Below are positions 52,833 to 62,162 of a DNA stretch of 64,000 nt, in pieces. Below the pieces are notes generated by a model. That model made no database searches, had not been told where the DNA came from, and was given only the letters and a program-made list of their open reading frames with translations. This DNA comes from Vicingus serpentipes (GTDB taxonomy: Bacteria > Bacteroidota > Bacteroidia > Flavobacteriales_E > Vicingaceae), in assembly GCF_007993035.1 (NCBI RefSeq), contig NZ_VOOS01000002.1:248001-312000 (forward strand), read 5' to 3'. How positions within the stretch are numbered: the first letter of the stretch is position 1; each line of letters begins with the position of its first letter. Position numbers and translations under genes: made by a program.

Positions 52833-54971
52833 ATGTCAAAAATTGGAATTACAAAATCCTATGAATTAGGTGATGGAAGGACCATCTCAATTGAAACTGG
52901 AAGATTAGCTAAACAAGCTCACGGTTCAGTAGTAGTAAGAATGGGTAACACTATGTTATTAGCAACAGTTGTATCTGATAAAGATGCCGGTGAAGACATG
53001 GACTTTTTACCCTTAACAGTCGATTATAAAGAAAAATTTGCTGCTGCAGGAAAAATCCCTGGAGGATTCTTAAAAAGAGAAGCAAGACCAAATGATAATG
53101 AAATATTAATCTGTAGATTAATAGATAGAGCATTAAGACCTTTATTTCCTGATGATTACCATGCAAACACTCAAGTTGCAGTACAATTAATTTCGTTTGA
53201 TGAAGAAGTTTTACCTGATGCATTAGCATGTTTAGCTGCTTCAGCTTGTATTGCAGTATCTGACATTCCTTTTAACGGACCTACATCAGAAGTAAGAGTT
53301 GGTAAAATTGATGGAAACTGGATTATTAACCCTACTCCATCTCAAATAAAAGAATCTTCATTAGATTTAATAGTTGCTGCAACTATGGATAATATAATGA
53401 TGGTTGAAGGTGAAATGTTAGAAATTTCTGAAGCAGAAATGCTAGAAGGAATTAAAGTTGCACACACTGAAATAAAGAAACAATGTCAATTACAATTGGA
53501 TTTAGCTGCTGAAGTTGAAAAATCTAAGGTGAAAAGAGTTTACAATCACGAAAGAAGTAACGAAGATTTAAAAGCTAAATTGAAAGCAGCATGTTACGAC
53601 AAATGTTATGCTATTGCTGCAGAATCGATTGCTGACAAAGCAATAAGAGGTCAAAAATTTGGAGCTGTAAAAGACGAATTTGTTGCTACACTTTCTGAAG
53701 AAGACCAAAATGACAAATTCTTAATTGGACAATACTTTAAATCAGTTCAAAAAGCAGCTGTAAGAGACGTAATGCTAAAAGAAAGAGTTAGATTAGATGG
53801 TAGAAAAATGAACGAAATCAGACCTATCTGGAGTGAGGTTGATTACTTACCGGGAGCTCATGGTTCTTCTATATTCACAAGAGGTGAAACACAATCACTA
53901 ACTACAGTTACCTTAGGTAACAAAATGGATGAGAAATTAGTTGACGAAGTAACTACTGGTGGAACTGAAAAATTCATGTTACATTACAACTTCCCTTCTT
54001 TCTCTACAGGAGAAGCTAGACCTAACAGAGGAACGAGTAGAAGAGAAATTGGACATGGTAATTTAGCTTTAAGAGCATTAAAACCAATGATTCCTTTTGA
54101 TGCAACAAACCCTTATACAGTAAGAGTTGTTTCTGAAATATTAGAATCTAATGGATCATCATCTATGGCAACAGTTTGTGCAGGTACGTTAGCATTAATG
54201 GATGCTGGGGTTAAAATTAAAAAACCAGTTTCTGGTATTGCCATGGGTTTAATTACTGAACCAGGGAACCAGAATTTTGCAGTATTATCAGATATTTTAG
54301 GTGATGAAGATCATTTAGGAGATATGGACTTTAAAGTTACTGGTACGGTAGATGGAATTACAGCTTGTCAAATGGATATTAAAGTTGACGGTTTATCTTA
54401 TGATATTATGGAGCAAGCTTTAGCTCAAGCTAGAGATGGTAGATTACATATCTTAAATGAGATGGCTAAAACTATATCCAAACCTAACGAAGATTATAAA
54501 CCTCACACACCAAGAATACACCAAATGTCAATTCCTAAAGAAATGATTGGTGCGGTAATTGGACCTGGAGGAAAAATTATCCAAGACATACAAGCTACTA
54601 CTGGAGCTACAATTACTATTGAAGAAGTTGATAACAAAGGCGTTGTTTCTATTATGACAAATGATGGTGATGCAATGAATGCTGCTTTAGCTAGAATTAA
54701 AGCTATTACTGCAGTGCCTGAAGTTGGTGAAGTTTACAAAGGAAAAGTAAAATCAATCACAAACTTTGGTGCTTTTGTTGAGATTATTCCAGGAAAAGAT
54801 GGATTACTTCACATCTCAGAAATTAACTGGGAAAGAGTAGAAAAAGTAGAAGATGTTCTTAAAGAAGGAGAAATGATAGATGTTAAGTTAATTGAAGTTG
54901 ATGCAAAAACTGGTAAACTTAAATTATCTAGAAAAGTTCTTTTAGAGAAGCCTCAAAAAGAGAATGCATAA
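52833..54971 (+). CDS. pnp: polyribonucleotide nucleotidyltransferase
   Basis: 712 residues. Two RNase PH domains ([40 protein letters not shown] with [20 protein letters not shown] and [16 protein letters not shown]), the catalytic Asp region [20 protein letters not shown], then a KH domain ([20 protein letters not shown]) and an S1 domain ([20 protein letters not shown]). It degrades RNA phosphorolytically. The domain order is complete, and downstream is a strong terminator. The rpsO-pnp pair is conserved across bacteria. Confidence 0.98.
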   Translation: MSKIGITKSYELGDGRTISIETGRLAKQAHGSVVVRMGNTMLLATVVSDKDAGEDMDFLPLTVDYKEKFAAAGKIPGGFLKREARPNDNEILICRLIDRALRPLFPDDYHANTQVAVQLISFDEEVLPDALACLAASACIAVSDIPFNGPTSEVRVGKIDGNWIINPTPSQIKESSLDLIVAATMDNIMMVEGEMLEISEAEMLEGIKVAHTEIKKQCQLQLDLAAEVEKSKVKRVYNHERSNEDLKAKLKAACYDKCYAIAAESIADKAIRGQKFGAVKDEFVATLSEEDQNDKFLIGQYFKSVQKAAVRDVMLKERVRLDGRKMNEIRPIWSEVDYLPGAHGSSIFTRGETQSLTTVTLGNKMDEKLVDEVTTGGTEKFMLHYNFPSFSTGEARPNRGTSRREIGHGNLALRALKPMIPFDATNPYTVRVVSEILESNGSSSMATVCAGTLALMDAGVKIKKPVSGIAMGLITEPGNQNFAVLSDILGDEDHLGDMDFKVTGTVDGITACQMDIKVDGLSYDIMEQALAQARDGRLHILNEMAKTISKPNEDYKPHTPRIHQMSIPKEMIGAVIGPGGKIIQDIQATTGATITIEEVDNKGVVSIMTNDGDAMNAALARIKAITAVPEVGEVYKGKVKSITNFGAFVEIIPGKDGLLHISEINWERVEKVEDVLKEGEMIDVKLIEVDAKTGKLKLSRKVLLEKPQKENA

Positions 54972-54991
54972 TAAATAATTTTATTATTTGT

Positions 54992-55022
54992 ATTAAAGCC
55001 TAGCTATTGCTAGGCTTTTTTA
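54992..55022 (+). terminator. terminator of pnp
   Basis: Perfect stem AAAGCCTAGC / GCTAGGCTTT (54994-55003 and 55008-55017) with a TATT loop and T-run. Confidence 0.9.
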
Positions 55023-55107
55023 TTTTTATTAAAATATTATAATCTTTTTTGAAACCATTTATTAGACGAATCGTAAAAAGTCTTAGATAAATACCTAAAT
55101 TTATTCT

Positions 55108-55977
55108 ATGAGACAACTAAAGATTACGAAACAAGTAACAAATAGAGAAACAATTTCTCTTGACAAATATTTACATGACATATCTAAAGTAGGATTAGTA
55201 ACAGCAGAGGAAGAAACTGAACTTGCACAGAAAATAAGATCTGGTGATAAATTAGCCCTAGAAAAATTAACTAAAGCAAACTTAAGGTTTGTTGTTTCTG
55301 TAGCTAAGCAATATCAAAACCAAGGATTGACACTTTCTGACTTAATTAATGAAGGAAATATTGGTTTAATTAAAGCAGCTCAACGTTTTGATGAAACGAG
55401 AGGATTTAAATTTATTTCTTATGCAGTTTGGTGGATTAGACAGTCGATTATGCAAGCAATAGCTGAGCAAGCTAGAATTGTAAGGTTACCATTAAATAAA
55501 ATAGGAAACATTACAAAAGTTAACCGTACATTTTCTGAATTAGAGCAATTATATGAAAGAGAACCTTCAGCAGATGAAGTTGCTGAATTATTACAAATCT
55601 CAGCTAAAGAAGTTAATGAGTCGTTGAAAATTTCTGGCAAGCACATGTCTATGGATGCTCCTTTATCAAAAGATGAAGAAAGCAATAGCATGATAGATGT
55701 TATGGAAGATAATGAGATTACATTAAATCCAGATAATGAATTAATGAATGAATCATTGCGAAATGAAATAGAACGATCCCTTTCTACACTTTCATTTAGA
55801 GAAGCTGAAGTTTTAAGATTGTATTATGGAATAAATTGTAAAGCTCCCATGACGCTTGAAGAAATTGGCGAAACTTTTGAATTAACCAGAGAACGAGTTC
55901 GACAGATAAAAGAAAAAGCATTAAGAAGACTAAAACATACTTCTAGATGTAAATTACTTAAACCTTATTTAGGTTAA
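55108..55977 (+). CDS. rpoD: primary sigma factor RpoD/SigA
   Basis: 289 residues, the short primary sigma typical of Bacteroidota: no region 1.1. Region 1.2 is [20 protein letters not shown], region 2 is [20 protein letters not shown] with [20 protein letters not shown] and [20 protein letters not shown], region 3 follows, and region 4 has [15 protein letters not shown] and [20 protein letters not shown]. It would direct polymerase to the -33 TTTG / -7 TAnnTTTG promoters annotated in this window. It stands alone between two terminators. Confidence 0.97.
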   Translation: MRQLKITKQVTNRETISLDKYLHDISKVGLVTAEEETELAQKIRSGDKLALEKLTKANLRFVVSVAKQYQNQGLTLSDLINEGNIGLIKAAQRFDETRGFKFISYAVWWIRQSIMQAIAEQARIVRLPLNKIGNITKVNRTFSELEQLYEREPSADEVAELLQISAKEVNESLKISGKHMSMDAPLSKDEESNSMIDVMEDNEITLNPDNELMNESLRNEIERSLSTLSFREAEVLRLYYGINCKAPMTLEEIGETFELTRERVRQIKEKALRRLKHTSRCKLLKPYLG

Positions 55978-55997
55978 TAAATTGTCATTTTTGTTTA

Positions 55998-56030
55998 CAA
56001 AAAGCGGATGTTTTAACATCCGCTTTTTTT
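55998..56030 (+). terminator. terminator of rpoD
   Basis: Perfect 14-bp stem AAAAAGCGGATGTT / AACATCCGCTTTTT (55999-56012 and 56015-56028) with a TT centre and T-run. Confidence 0.9.
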
Positions 56031-56049
56031 ATTTACTCAACTCTTTTGG

Positions 56050-56057
56050 TAACTTTG
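56050..56057 (+). promoter_or_regulatory. -7 element for rpe
   Basis: TAACTTTG fits TAnnTTTG, 18 bp ahead of the ATG at 56076. The upstream in-frame TTG at 56046 overlaps it and is therefore not the start. Confidence 0.55.
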
Positions 56058-56075
56058 CTCAACTTAAATATTATT

Positions 56076-56726
56076 ATGTCGCATTTAATAGCCCCTTCAA
56101 TTTTATCATCCGATTTTGCTAACCTACAAGCCGAAAGTGAAATGCTAAATAATAGTGAGGCAGATTGGTTTCACATTGATGTAATGGATGGTGTATTTGT
56201 TCCAAATTTAACTTTTGGAATGCCTGTTATAAAAGCAATAAAAAAACACTCCAACAAAACATTTGATGTTCACTTAATGATTGTTGAACCAGATAAGTTT
56301 ATAAAAGATTTCAAAGCTGCTGGTGCGGATATTTTAACTGTACATTACGAAGCTTGTAACCATTTACACCGAACAATACAAGCAATTAAGGCGGAAGGAA
56401 TGAAAACTGGAGTTGCCTTAAACCCACATACAAACATAAATGTTTTAGAAGACATAATTACAGATTTAGATTTAGTACTAATAATGAGTGTTAATCCTGG
56501 GTTTGGTGGACAATCATTTATAGAAAATACTTACAAAAAAGTAAAAGCTTTAAAAGAAATGATTGTTCGTTATGGCTCTACTGCCTTAATTGAAATTGAT
56601 GGAGGTGTTACTTCCAAAAACGCAAGACAACTAATCGATGCTGGAGCAGACGTTTTAGTAGCAGGAAGTTTTGTCTTTAACTCAGAAAACCCAATAAACA
56701 CAATAAAAGAATTAAAAAATATTTAA
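56076..56726 (+). CDS. rpe: ribulose-phosphate 3-epimerase
   Basis: 216 residues from ATG 56076 (the frame extends to a TTG at 56046 inside the promoter). Pentose phosphate pathway. Blocks: LIAPSILSSDFANLQAESEM, ADWFHIDVMDGVFVPNLTFG (metal His and catalytic Asp), TFDVHLMIVEP (His), LTVHYEA, VLIMSVNPGFGGQSF and EIDGGVTSKNARQLIDAGAD (second catalytic Asp). It is followed 3 bp later by the alpha/beta hydrolase gene. Confidence 0.97.
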   Translation: MSHLIAPSILSSDFANLQAESEMLNNSEADWFHIDVMDGVFVPNLTFGMPVIKAIKKHSNKTFDVHLMIVEPDKFIKDFKAAGADILTVHYEACNHLHRTIQAIKAEGMKTGVALNPHTNINVLEDIITDLDLVLIMSVNPGFGGQSFIENTYKKVKALKEMIVRYGSTALIEIDGGVTSKNARQLIDAGADVLVAGSFVFNSENPINTIKELKNI

Positions 56727-56729
56727 CCA

Positions 56730-57719
56730 ATGAAAATAACAACTCTTTTTATTATTTCTTATATAACTGTTTTACTTACAACCATTGGATGTGGAAATAA
56801 AAATGAATCTAAAAGTGAATCTTTAACTGAACAAGAAATTACTTCAGATGATTTAGCAATTGAAGAAGAAACTATTGAAATAAATGGCGTTAACCATTAC
56901 ATTAAAAAGATAGGTAATGGAGAACCTATACTGGTACTTCATGGAGGTCCAGGTATGTTTCATAATTATTTAACTCCTCACTTTGAAAAATTAGCTCAAG
57001 ATTATCAAATTATTTTTTATGATCAACGCGGTTGTGGAAAAACTGATTTCCCTCAAGACACCACAACTATCTCAACTGAAAATTTTGTTGAAGATTTAGA
57101 AAGTATAAGAGCACATTTAAAAATTGAAAAATTAAACTTAGCTGGACATTCTTGGGGTGCAGCATTGGCAATCGAGTATGGTAAAAAATACCCACTCCTT
57201 TTAAATAAACTTATTTTAATTTCTCCTTCTCCATCTACTTCTGAATATTATGACCAAATGTTTAAAAACATCCAAAACAAGAGAACAGAAGATGACATGA
57301 AGGAATTAGTAAAATTGATGAGCTCTAAAGAATTTGAGAATAGAGAACCTTCTACATTTCTAAAAGCTATTTGCATAGAAAATAAAGTAAACTTAGCGAA
57401 CAAAAATACCGTTGATGAGTTATACAACTCAATGTCTTTTACATCTACTACTGCTAATAATTTTTTATTAGTAAATAGTTTAATGGAAAAAAACTTTTTT
57501 GATTACAACATCACTGAAGGAATTGAAACGATAACTTGTCCAACACTTATTATTGTAGGTGATTTAGACAATGTTCCTTTCGCTTCTCACCAAAAATTAC
57601 AAGAAAGTTTGAATGCAAGAATAGAAGTATTGAAGCCAGCATCTCATTATCCATTTTTTGAAACTCCTAAAGAATTTAATGCTGCTGTAAAAAGTTTTAT
57701 CACTCCTGAATACGAATAA
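56730..57719 (+). CDS. alpha/beta-hydrolase lipoprotein (proline iminopeptidase-like)
   Basis: 329 residues. Lipoprotein signal: LFIISYITVLLTTIGCGNKN with Cys21. The hydrolase part has the S33-type oxyanion HGGPG (VLHGGPGMFHNYLTP), FYDQRGCGKTD, the nucleophile elbow GHSWGAALAIEYGKKYP (GxSxG), IIVGDLDNVPF (acid) and PASHYPFFE (catalytic His). It resembles proline iminopeptidases, but the substrate is unproven. It is membrane-anchored in the periplasm. It continues the rpe run and overlaps the S4 gene by 1 nt. Confidence 0.88.
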   Translation: MKITTLFIISYITVLLTTIGCGNKNESKSESLTEQEITSDDLAIEEETIEINGVNHYIKKIGNGEPILVLHGGPGMFHNYLTPHFEKLAQDYQIIFYDQRGCGKTDFPQDTTTISTENFVEDLESIRAHLKIEKLNLAGHSWGAALAIEYGKKYPLLLNKLILISPSPSTSEYYDQMFKNIQNKRTEDDMKELVKLMSSKEFENREPSTFLKAICIENKVNLANKNTVDELYNSMSFTSTTANNFLLVNSLMEKNFFDYNITEGIETITCPTLIIVGDLDNVPFASHQKLQESLNARIEVLKPASHYPFFETPKEFNAAVKSFITPEYE

Positions 57720-57931
57720 TGGAAAAAATAGATTTTGAGCTTACACAAGAGTATATAGAATTAATAAAGCTATTAAAGTTATTAAATCTTTGTGAATCAG
57801 GGAGTGAAGCAAAACTAGTTGTTGATGAAGGCTTAGTCAAATTTAATGATGTAATTGAATATCAACGCAGGAAGAAATTAAGAAAAAATGATACCGTTCA
57901 TTTTAATAATACTGAAATTAGAATTTTATAA
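57719..57931 (+). CDS. small S4-domain RNA-binding protein (YbcJ-like)
   Basis: 70 residues, one S4 domain: ELIKLLKLLNLCESGSEAKL, VVDEGLVKFNDVIEYQRRKK and LRKNDTVHFNNTEI, the helix-turn-helix and beta-loop of the S4 fold. Stand-alone S4 proteins of this size bind rRNA or stalled ribosomes in other bacteria; the job here is inferred only. Start overlaps the previous stop (TAATG) and 11 bp separate it from the phosphoribosyltransferase. Confidence 0.85.
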   Translation: MEKIDFELTQEYIELIKLLKLLNLCESGSEAKLVVDEGLVKFNDVIEYQRRKKLRKNDTVHFNNTEIRIL

Positions 57932-57942
57932 TAGACTAATTT

Positions 57943-58449
57943 ATGCCAACTACAAAAACACTAATATTAAACAATCTTGAAATTTCTCAAAAAATTGATC
58001 GAATTTCTTTTCAAATATTAGAGGACAATCACTTAGAAGAAGAAATAATAATTGTTGGAATTTCAAACAATGGATATTTGTTTGCAGATAAATTGGCAAA
58101 AAAGTTAAAGAAAATTTCTGATGTTAAAATCACATTGGTGAAATTGACGCTTAACAAAGAGAATCCTTTAAGTCAAGACATTGTAATTGACAAGCCTACT
58201 AATATTTTATCCAATCAAGTAATAATATTAGTTGATGATGTATTAAACTCGGGTAGAGCTTTAATTTATGGAGTTAAATATTTGCTTGATTACCCTATAA
58301 AAAGAATGTCTACTGCAGTTTTGGTTGATCGCAATAATAAAAGGTACCCTATAGGAACACATTATACTGGATTAGCGCTTTCTACTACTTTAAAAAATAA
58401 TATTTCTGTAGAGTTTACAAAAGGAGAAATGAGTGCCTATTTAAGCTAA
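57943..58449 (+). CDS. PyrR-like phosphoribosyltransferase
   Basis: 168 residues, type I PRTase. The PRPP loop is QVIILVDDVLNSGRALIYGV (xxxDDxxxSGR). Other boxes: EEIIIVGISNNGYLFADKLA and STAVLVDRNNKRYPIGTHYT. It resembles pyrR but is shorter and more divergent than the pyrR at 31.8-32.3 kb, and is not next to pyr genes, so the specificity may differ. It ends the plus-strand run at a 28-bp perfect hairpin. Confidence 0.85.
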   Translation: MPTTKTLILNNLEISQKIDRISFQILEDNHLEEEIIIVGISNNGYLFADKLAKKLKKISDVKITLVKLTLNKENPLSQDIVIDKPTNILSNQVIILVDDVLNSGRALIYGVKYLLDYPIKRMSTAVLVDRNNKRYPIGTHYTGLALSTTLKNNISVEFTKGEMSAYLS

Positions 58450-58508
58450 AAATAAAACACAACAAAAAAGCTTTGATATTATCAAAGCTTTTTTGTTGTG
58501 TTTTATTT
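58450..58508. terminator. 28-bp perfect inverted repeat terminator
   Basis: 58450-58477 and 58481-58508 are exact reverse complements with a 3-nt ATT centre. The stem includes AAGCTTTGAT and CACAACAAAA sections. It begins just after the phosphoribosyltransferase stop and runs over the stop codon of the convergent FKBP gene, serving both strands. Confidence 0.9.
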
Positions 58509-59315
58509 TACATCTATCAATTCTACATCAAATATTAATGTAGCCTTAGCAGGTATAACAGGTGGATGACCTCTCTCTCCATACCCTAAATCATGCGGTA
58601 TAATTAAACGAGCCTTCTCTCCTACCTTTAGCAATGCTATTCCTTCATCCCAGCCTTTAATTACACGACCTTGACCTAAAGGAAAATCTAATGGTTGACC
58701 TCTTTCAACTGAAGAATCAAACATGCTTCCATCTTCTAAATATCCAGAATAATGAACTTTAACTGTTTTATTAGCTTCTGCCTGAACTCCATCAGTTGAA
58801 TTTAACTTTATATACTTTAACCCGGAATCAGTAGTTAAAGTATCTTTACTAGAAACATCGAAAGGTTTTGGTCCCTCTTGAATCTCTAATAGTTCAACAT
58901 CAAAGATTAATGTTTCATTTGGTCCAATAACACCTCCAGCACCTCTTTCTCCGTATGCTAAATCTGAAGGAATTGTAAAAGTTGCTTTATCTCCAACATT
59001 TAATAATGCAACACCTTCATCCCATCCTTTTATAACTTGACCAACTCCTAATTTAAAGCTAAATGGTTGTCCTCTATTAACTGAACTATCAAATACTGAA
59101 TCATTTGTCAATTTCCCCGTATAATGAACAACTACCTTATCTCCCGATTTTGCTCGAGCACCAGTTCCTTCTTGAGTTATTATATAACGTAACCCTGATT
59201 CTGTTGTAAATTCTTTTCCCACAATACTTCTTTTAGTTTGTATAGTTTTACATGATATCAGCGTGAAAACGCTCAGAATAATCATATAAATCCATTTGTT
59301 AAAAATATTAATCAT
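58503..59315 (-). CDS. lipoprotein with two FKBP-type isomerase domains
   Basis: 270 residues. Lipoprotein signal (YMIILSVFTLISCKTIQ, Cys22) and two FKBP domains in tandem: residues ~45-150 (VVVHYTGKLTNDSVFDSSVN, VIKGWDEGVALLNVGDKATF) and ~165-270 (KVHYSGYLEDGSMFDSSVER, VIKGWDEGIALLKVGEKARL). Hydrophobic-pocket residues such as the Tyr, Phe-Asp and Ile-Trp of FKBP12 are kept in both. A second ATG at 59285 is possible. It overlaps the upstream FKBP gene by 8 nt. Confidence 0.92.
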   Translation of the reverse strand: MINIFNKWIYMIILSVFTLISCKTIQTKRSIVGKEFTTESGLRYIITQEGTGARAKSGDKVVVHYTGKLTNDSVFDSSVNRGQPFSFKLGVGQVIKGWDEGVALLNVGDKATFTIPSDLAYGERGAGGVIGPNETLIFDVELLEIQEGPKPFDVSSKDTLTTDSGLKYIKLNSTDGVQAEANKTVKVHYSGYLEDGSMFDSSVERGQPLDFPLGQGRVIKGWDEGIALLKVGEKARLIIPHDLGYGERGHPPVIPAKATLIFDVELIDVK

Positions 59316-60063
59316 TTACTTTAATTAATTCTACTTCAAAAATTAAAGGCATAAAGGGTTTTATTGGTCCCTCTCCATTTTGAGGAGCGTTTGAACCATA
59401 AGCTAAATCTTGAGGTATAAAAAATCTATATTTTGAACCTTCTTTCATCAACTGTAATCCTTCTGTCCAACCTTTTATAACTTGATTTAATCCAAAAGTA
59501 GCTGGTTTACCTCTATTTACAGAACTATCAAAAACAACACCTTTTGGAGTTGTACCATGATAGTGAACAGTTACACTTGATGTTGCTGTTGGTTGTTTTC
59601 CTGTACCTTCATTTAAAACAATATATTGCAACCCACTTTCAGTAACTTGCACACCTTCTTTTGATTTATTCTCTTCTAAAAAAGCAAGCCCTTCATTTAA
59701 AACCACTTTTAATTTTTCATGTTTTTCTTTAGTAGCTTTATCAGATTTAGCCTTAAAATAAGACATTACTATCATTTGCATTTTTTCAGCAGATATTAAT
59801 GTACTATCTTTTTTTAACCCATCTGTTAACCCTTCGATTACAGCTTCTAAATTAGCTTCAGAAAAATCTTTTTTTAAACTAATAGCCATATTTAATCCAA
59901 CTCCATAACTAACTGAATCAATCTCATTTGCTAACACAAAAGATTCCACTTTAGATTCAACATCCTTTCCCTTCTTTTTACCTTTTTTTTGAGCACTTAC
60001 TGAATTCATTCCAAAAATAACGAATGAAGAAAGTAAAAATGTTCTAATTAAAAATTTACTCAT
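59308..60063 (-). CDS. FKBP-type isomerase, Mip/FkpA-like, exported
   Basis: 251 residues. A signal sequence (LIRTFLLSSFVIFGMNSVSA) is followed by a Lys-rich stretch, a helical Mip-type N-domain (DSVSYGVGLNMAISLKKDFS), a long alpha-helix and a C-terminal FKBP domain (ESGLQYIVLNEGTGKQPTAT, VTVHYHGTTPKGVVFDSSVN, VIKGWTEGLQLMKEGSKYRF). Very close to the next gene upstream (60078-60803), so a recent tandem duplication is likely. Periplasmic folding catalyst by family. Confidence 0.92.
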   Translation of the reverse strand: MSKFLIRTFLLSSFVIFGMNSVSAQKKGKKKGKDVESKVESFVLANEIDSVSYGVGLNMAISLKKDFSEANLEAVIEGLTDGLKKDSTLISAEKMQMIVMSYFKAKSDKATKEKHEKLKVVLNEGLAFLEENKSKEGVQVTESGLQYIVLNEGTGKQPTATSSVTVHYHGTTPKGVVFDSSVNRGKPATFGLNQVIKGWTEGLQLMKEGSKYRFFIPQDLAYGSNAPQNGEGPIKPFMPLIFEVELIKVND

Positions 60064-60077
60064 AACAGAATATTTTT

Positions 60078-60803
60078 TTAGTTATTAATCTTAATTAACT
60101 CAACCTCAAATACTAATGGCATAAATGGTTTAATAGGTCCTCCTGGACGAGGATTAGCACCATAAGCCAATTCTTGAGGAATAAAAAATTTATATTTAGC
60201 ACCTTCTTTCATTAATTGTAACCCTTCAGTCCAACCTGGAATTACTTGGTTAAGAAATAATGGAATTGGTTCTCCTCTTTCAACAGAACTATCAAATACT
60301 GTACCATCAGGAGTAGTACCATGGTAATGAACAGTTACATTTGAAGCTTCATTAGGTTGAGCTCCTTTACCTTCTTTTAATACGATGTATTGTAATCCAC
60401 TAGCAGTAACTTGAACTCCTTCTTTAGATTTATTTTCTTCTAAAAATTTCTCACCTTCCGATTTTACATCTCCAAATTGTTCTTGAGCAGCTTGCTGAGC
60501 TTCTTCTTGTTGTTTCTTCATCGCTTCCTCTTGTTTTCTTTGAAAGAAAGGTTGTAAAACTCCTTGTAATTCTTCAGTAGAAATTAACATATCTGCTGAA
60601 TCAAGAACATCATTAAAACCTTTAACAAAAGCAGCTGAATTTGCTTCAGAAAAATCTTTTACAATATTAGTAGCCATATTAGCTCCTAAACTATAACTAA
60701 CAGAATCAATCTCATTTGTTAATGTTATGTTTTCATTTGAATGATTATCTCCACAGGCAAACAGTATTGTTGCTGAACATGCGTAAAAAGTTATTTTTTT
60801 CAT
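60078..60803 (-). CDS. FKBP-type isomerase lipoprotein, Mip/FkpA-like
   Basis: 241 residues. Lipoprotein signal MKKITFYACSATILFACGDN with the lipobox ending in Cys17. The N-terminal helical domain (DSVSYSLGANMATNIVKDFS) dimerises in Mip relatives, then a Gln/Glu/Ala-rich helix (EEAMKKQQEEAQQAAQEQFG) and an FKBP domain (GLQYIVLKEGKGAQPNEASN, VHYHGTTPDGTVFDSSVERG, VIPGWTEGLQLMKEGAKYKF). Paralogue of the neighbouring gene at 59308-60063. 2 bp downstream of the next FKBP-like gene. Confidence 0.93.
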   Translation of the reverse strand: MKKITFYACSATILFACGDNHSNENITLTNEIDSVSYSLGANMATNIVKDFSEANSAAFVKGFNDVLDSADMLISTEELQGVLQPFFQRKQEEAMKKQQEEAQQAAQEQFGDVKSEGEKFLEENKSKEGVQVTASGLQYIVLKEGKGAQPNEASNVTVHYHGTTPDGTVFDSSVERGEPIPLFLNQVIPGWTEGLQLMKEGAKYKFFIPQELAYGANPRPGGPIKPFMPLVFEVELIKINN

Positions 60804-60805
60804 TT

Positions 60806-61627
60806 TTATTTAATGTTTATTATTTCTAAATTATATATTACAGTACTGTATGGAGGTACAATTCCTGTACTAGAACCTTTATCTCCAAAAGCGAATTGCG
60901 AAGGTATGATAATTTTTGCTTTTTCTCCATTTTTAAGAACTTTTAACACCCTATCTAGTCCTTCTATGACTTGATTTGGTGTGCCATAGACCAGTTCAAA
61001 AGGTTCTTTACTGAAAGTTGTATCAAAGACAACACCAGAGATAAAGCCTCCTGTATATCGAATATCTATAATATCAGCATTTTTGATAGTATTATTTGAG
61101 GTCTCTTTCAATTTAACATAGTAGATATTGTCTACTTTTTCAATTTTGTCTTCAGTACTTAAATAGCTTTTTAAAATTAATTGCTCCAATAACTCGTTGT
61201 CTTTTTGTTTTAAAAAATTATCGTATTCCTTTTCGTTTAAGAAGTCTTCAATTTTTACATTTATTTTAACCCAATCAGCATTAAACTCTTTCGAAGAAAA
61301 CCCAAAACTATTATCATCAAAAATTAATTTTGAAACCAATAATTCAGCACTATCTCCTACATTTAATAGCGTGAAAATATTATCGAAACTTTTAGTCGTT
61401 GGTAAAAAAGGAATGTATTTATAATTAAGGTATTTAACTGTATCTTCATCATAAACAAAGAATGTTGCTTTAATAAAATCACCTTTTTGATAAGTCTTAA
61501 CATTGTCTTCAAAAGAATACAGTTTTAAATGAACACCATCATTAATCAAGTTATAGCCATCAATTTTACTTTCTTTACAAGAATTAATTAAAAATAAAAT
61601 GCATAATATTAAAGTTGTTTTTTTCAA
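60806..61627 (-). CDS. FKBP-domain lipoprotein (divergent)
   Basis: 273 residues from a TTG at 61627. The signal KKTTLILCILFLINSCKESK carries the lipobox with Cys17. The C-terminal part from ~190 is FKBP: DIIDIRYTGGFISGVVFDTT, QVIEGLDRVLKVLKNGEKAK and IIIPSQFAFGDKGSSTGIVP. Residues 40-140 look like a second, degenerate FKBP-like unit (YQKGDFIKATFFVYDEDTVK) without the pocket residues. Two bases from its neighbours on each side, so it is part of a tight operon. Confidence 0.85.
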   Translation of the reverse strand: MKKTTLILCILFLINSCKESKIDGYNLINDGVHLKLYSFEDNVKTYQKGDFIKATFFVYDEDTVKYLNYKYIPFLPTTKSFDNIFTLLNVGDSAELLVSKLIFDDNSFGFSSKEFNADWVKINVKIEDFLNEKEYDNFLKQKDNELLEQLILKSYLSTEDKIEKVDNIYYVKLKETSNNTIKNADIIDIRYTGGFISGVVFDTTFSKEPFELVYGTPNQVIEGLDRVLKVLKNGEKAKIIIPSQFAFGDKGSSTGIVPPYSTVIYNLEIINIK

Positions 61628-61629
61628 TT

Positions 61630-62157
61630 TTATTTTAAATCAATTAGCTCAATATCATAAATAATTGTTGATCGAACTGGTATTTTTTTAAAATCACCCG
61701 CTAACCCATGAGCAAGGTAAGAAGGAATAATAATTTTAGCTTTATCTCCAACCTTTAAATAAGTAATACCTTCATGTAAACCACTTTCAACATTATCTTT
61801 TCCAATAATAAATTCTTCGACTTCATTATCTTTAGTTGAATAACAAATAGTTCCATCAATTAAAGAGACGCTATACTTTACTACCGCAATTTTCCCATTT
61901 TCAGCTTTTTCACCATTCCCTTCATCATAAACATGATACCTCAATCCTGTACCTGTTTTTGTAACATCTAATTTTCTTCGGGATACATAACCATCAATTT
62001 GAATGGATTCTTTTTGAGCAGCAATTTTATTAGCTTCTATTAGTTTTTCTTTTAGTTCTTTTTCTGAAAAATCATCTATACGGTTAATATTATTCTTGTC
62101 AGATTGACATGAAATCATAAAAAAAACCAATAGAATTAAAACCCAATTTTTTTTCAC
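61630..62157 (-). CDS. gldI: GldI-like FKBP lipoprotein
   Basis: 175 residues, start GTG at 62157. The signal KKNWVLILLVFFMISCQSDK ends in a lipobox. An FKBP domain follows: GTGLRYHVYDEGNGEKAENG, IAVVKYSVSLIDGTICYSTK, LHEGITYLKVGDKAKIIIPS and HGLAGDFKKIPVRSTIIYDI. Size, lipoprotein signal and its place next to an NrnA-like DHH gene match gldI of gliding Flavobacteria, a lipoprotein PPIase needed for gliding and T9SS function. The gldI call rests on this context and is not proven. Confidence 0.75.
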   Translation of the reverse strand: MKKNWVLILLVFFMISCQSDKNNINRIDDFSEKELKEKLIEANKIAAQKESIQIDGYVSRRKLDVTKTGTGLRYHVYDEGNGEKAENGKIAVVKYSVSLIDGTICYSTKDNEVEEFIIGKDNVESGLHEGITYLKVGDKAKIIIPSYLAHGLAGDFKKIPVRSTIIYDIELIDLK

Positions 62158-62162
62158 ATTAA

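Noticed and set aside
56046-56075. Extended N-terminus of rpe
   Set aside because: The TTG at 56046 and following bases form a -7 promoter element; ATG 56076 fits family start.
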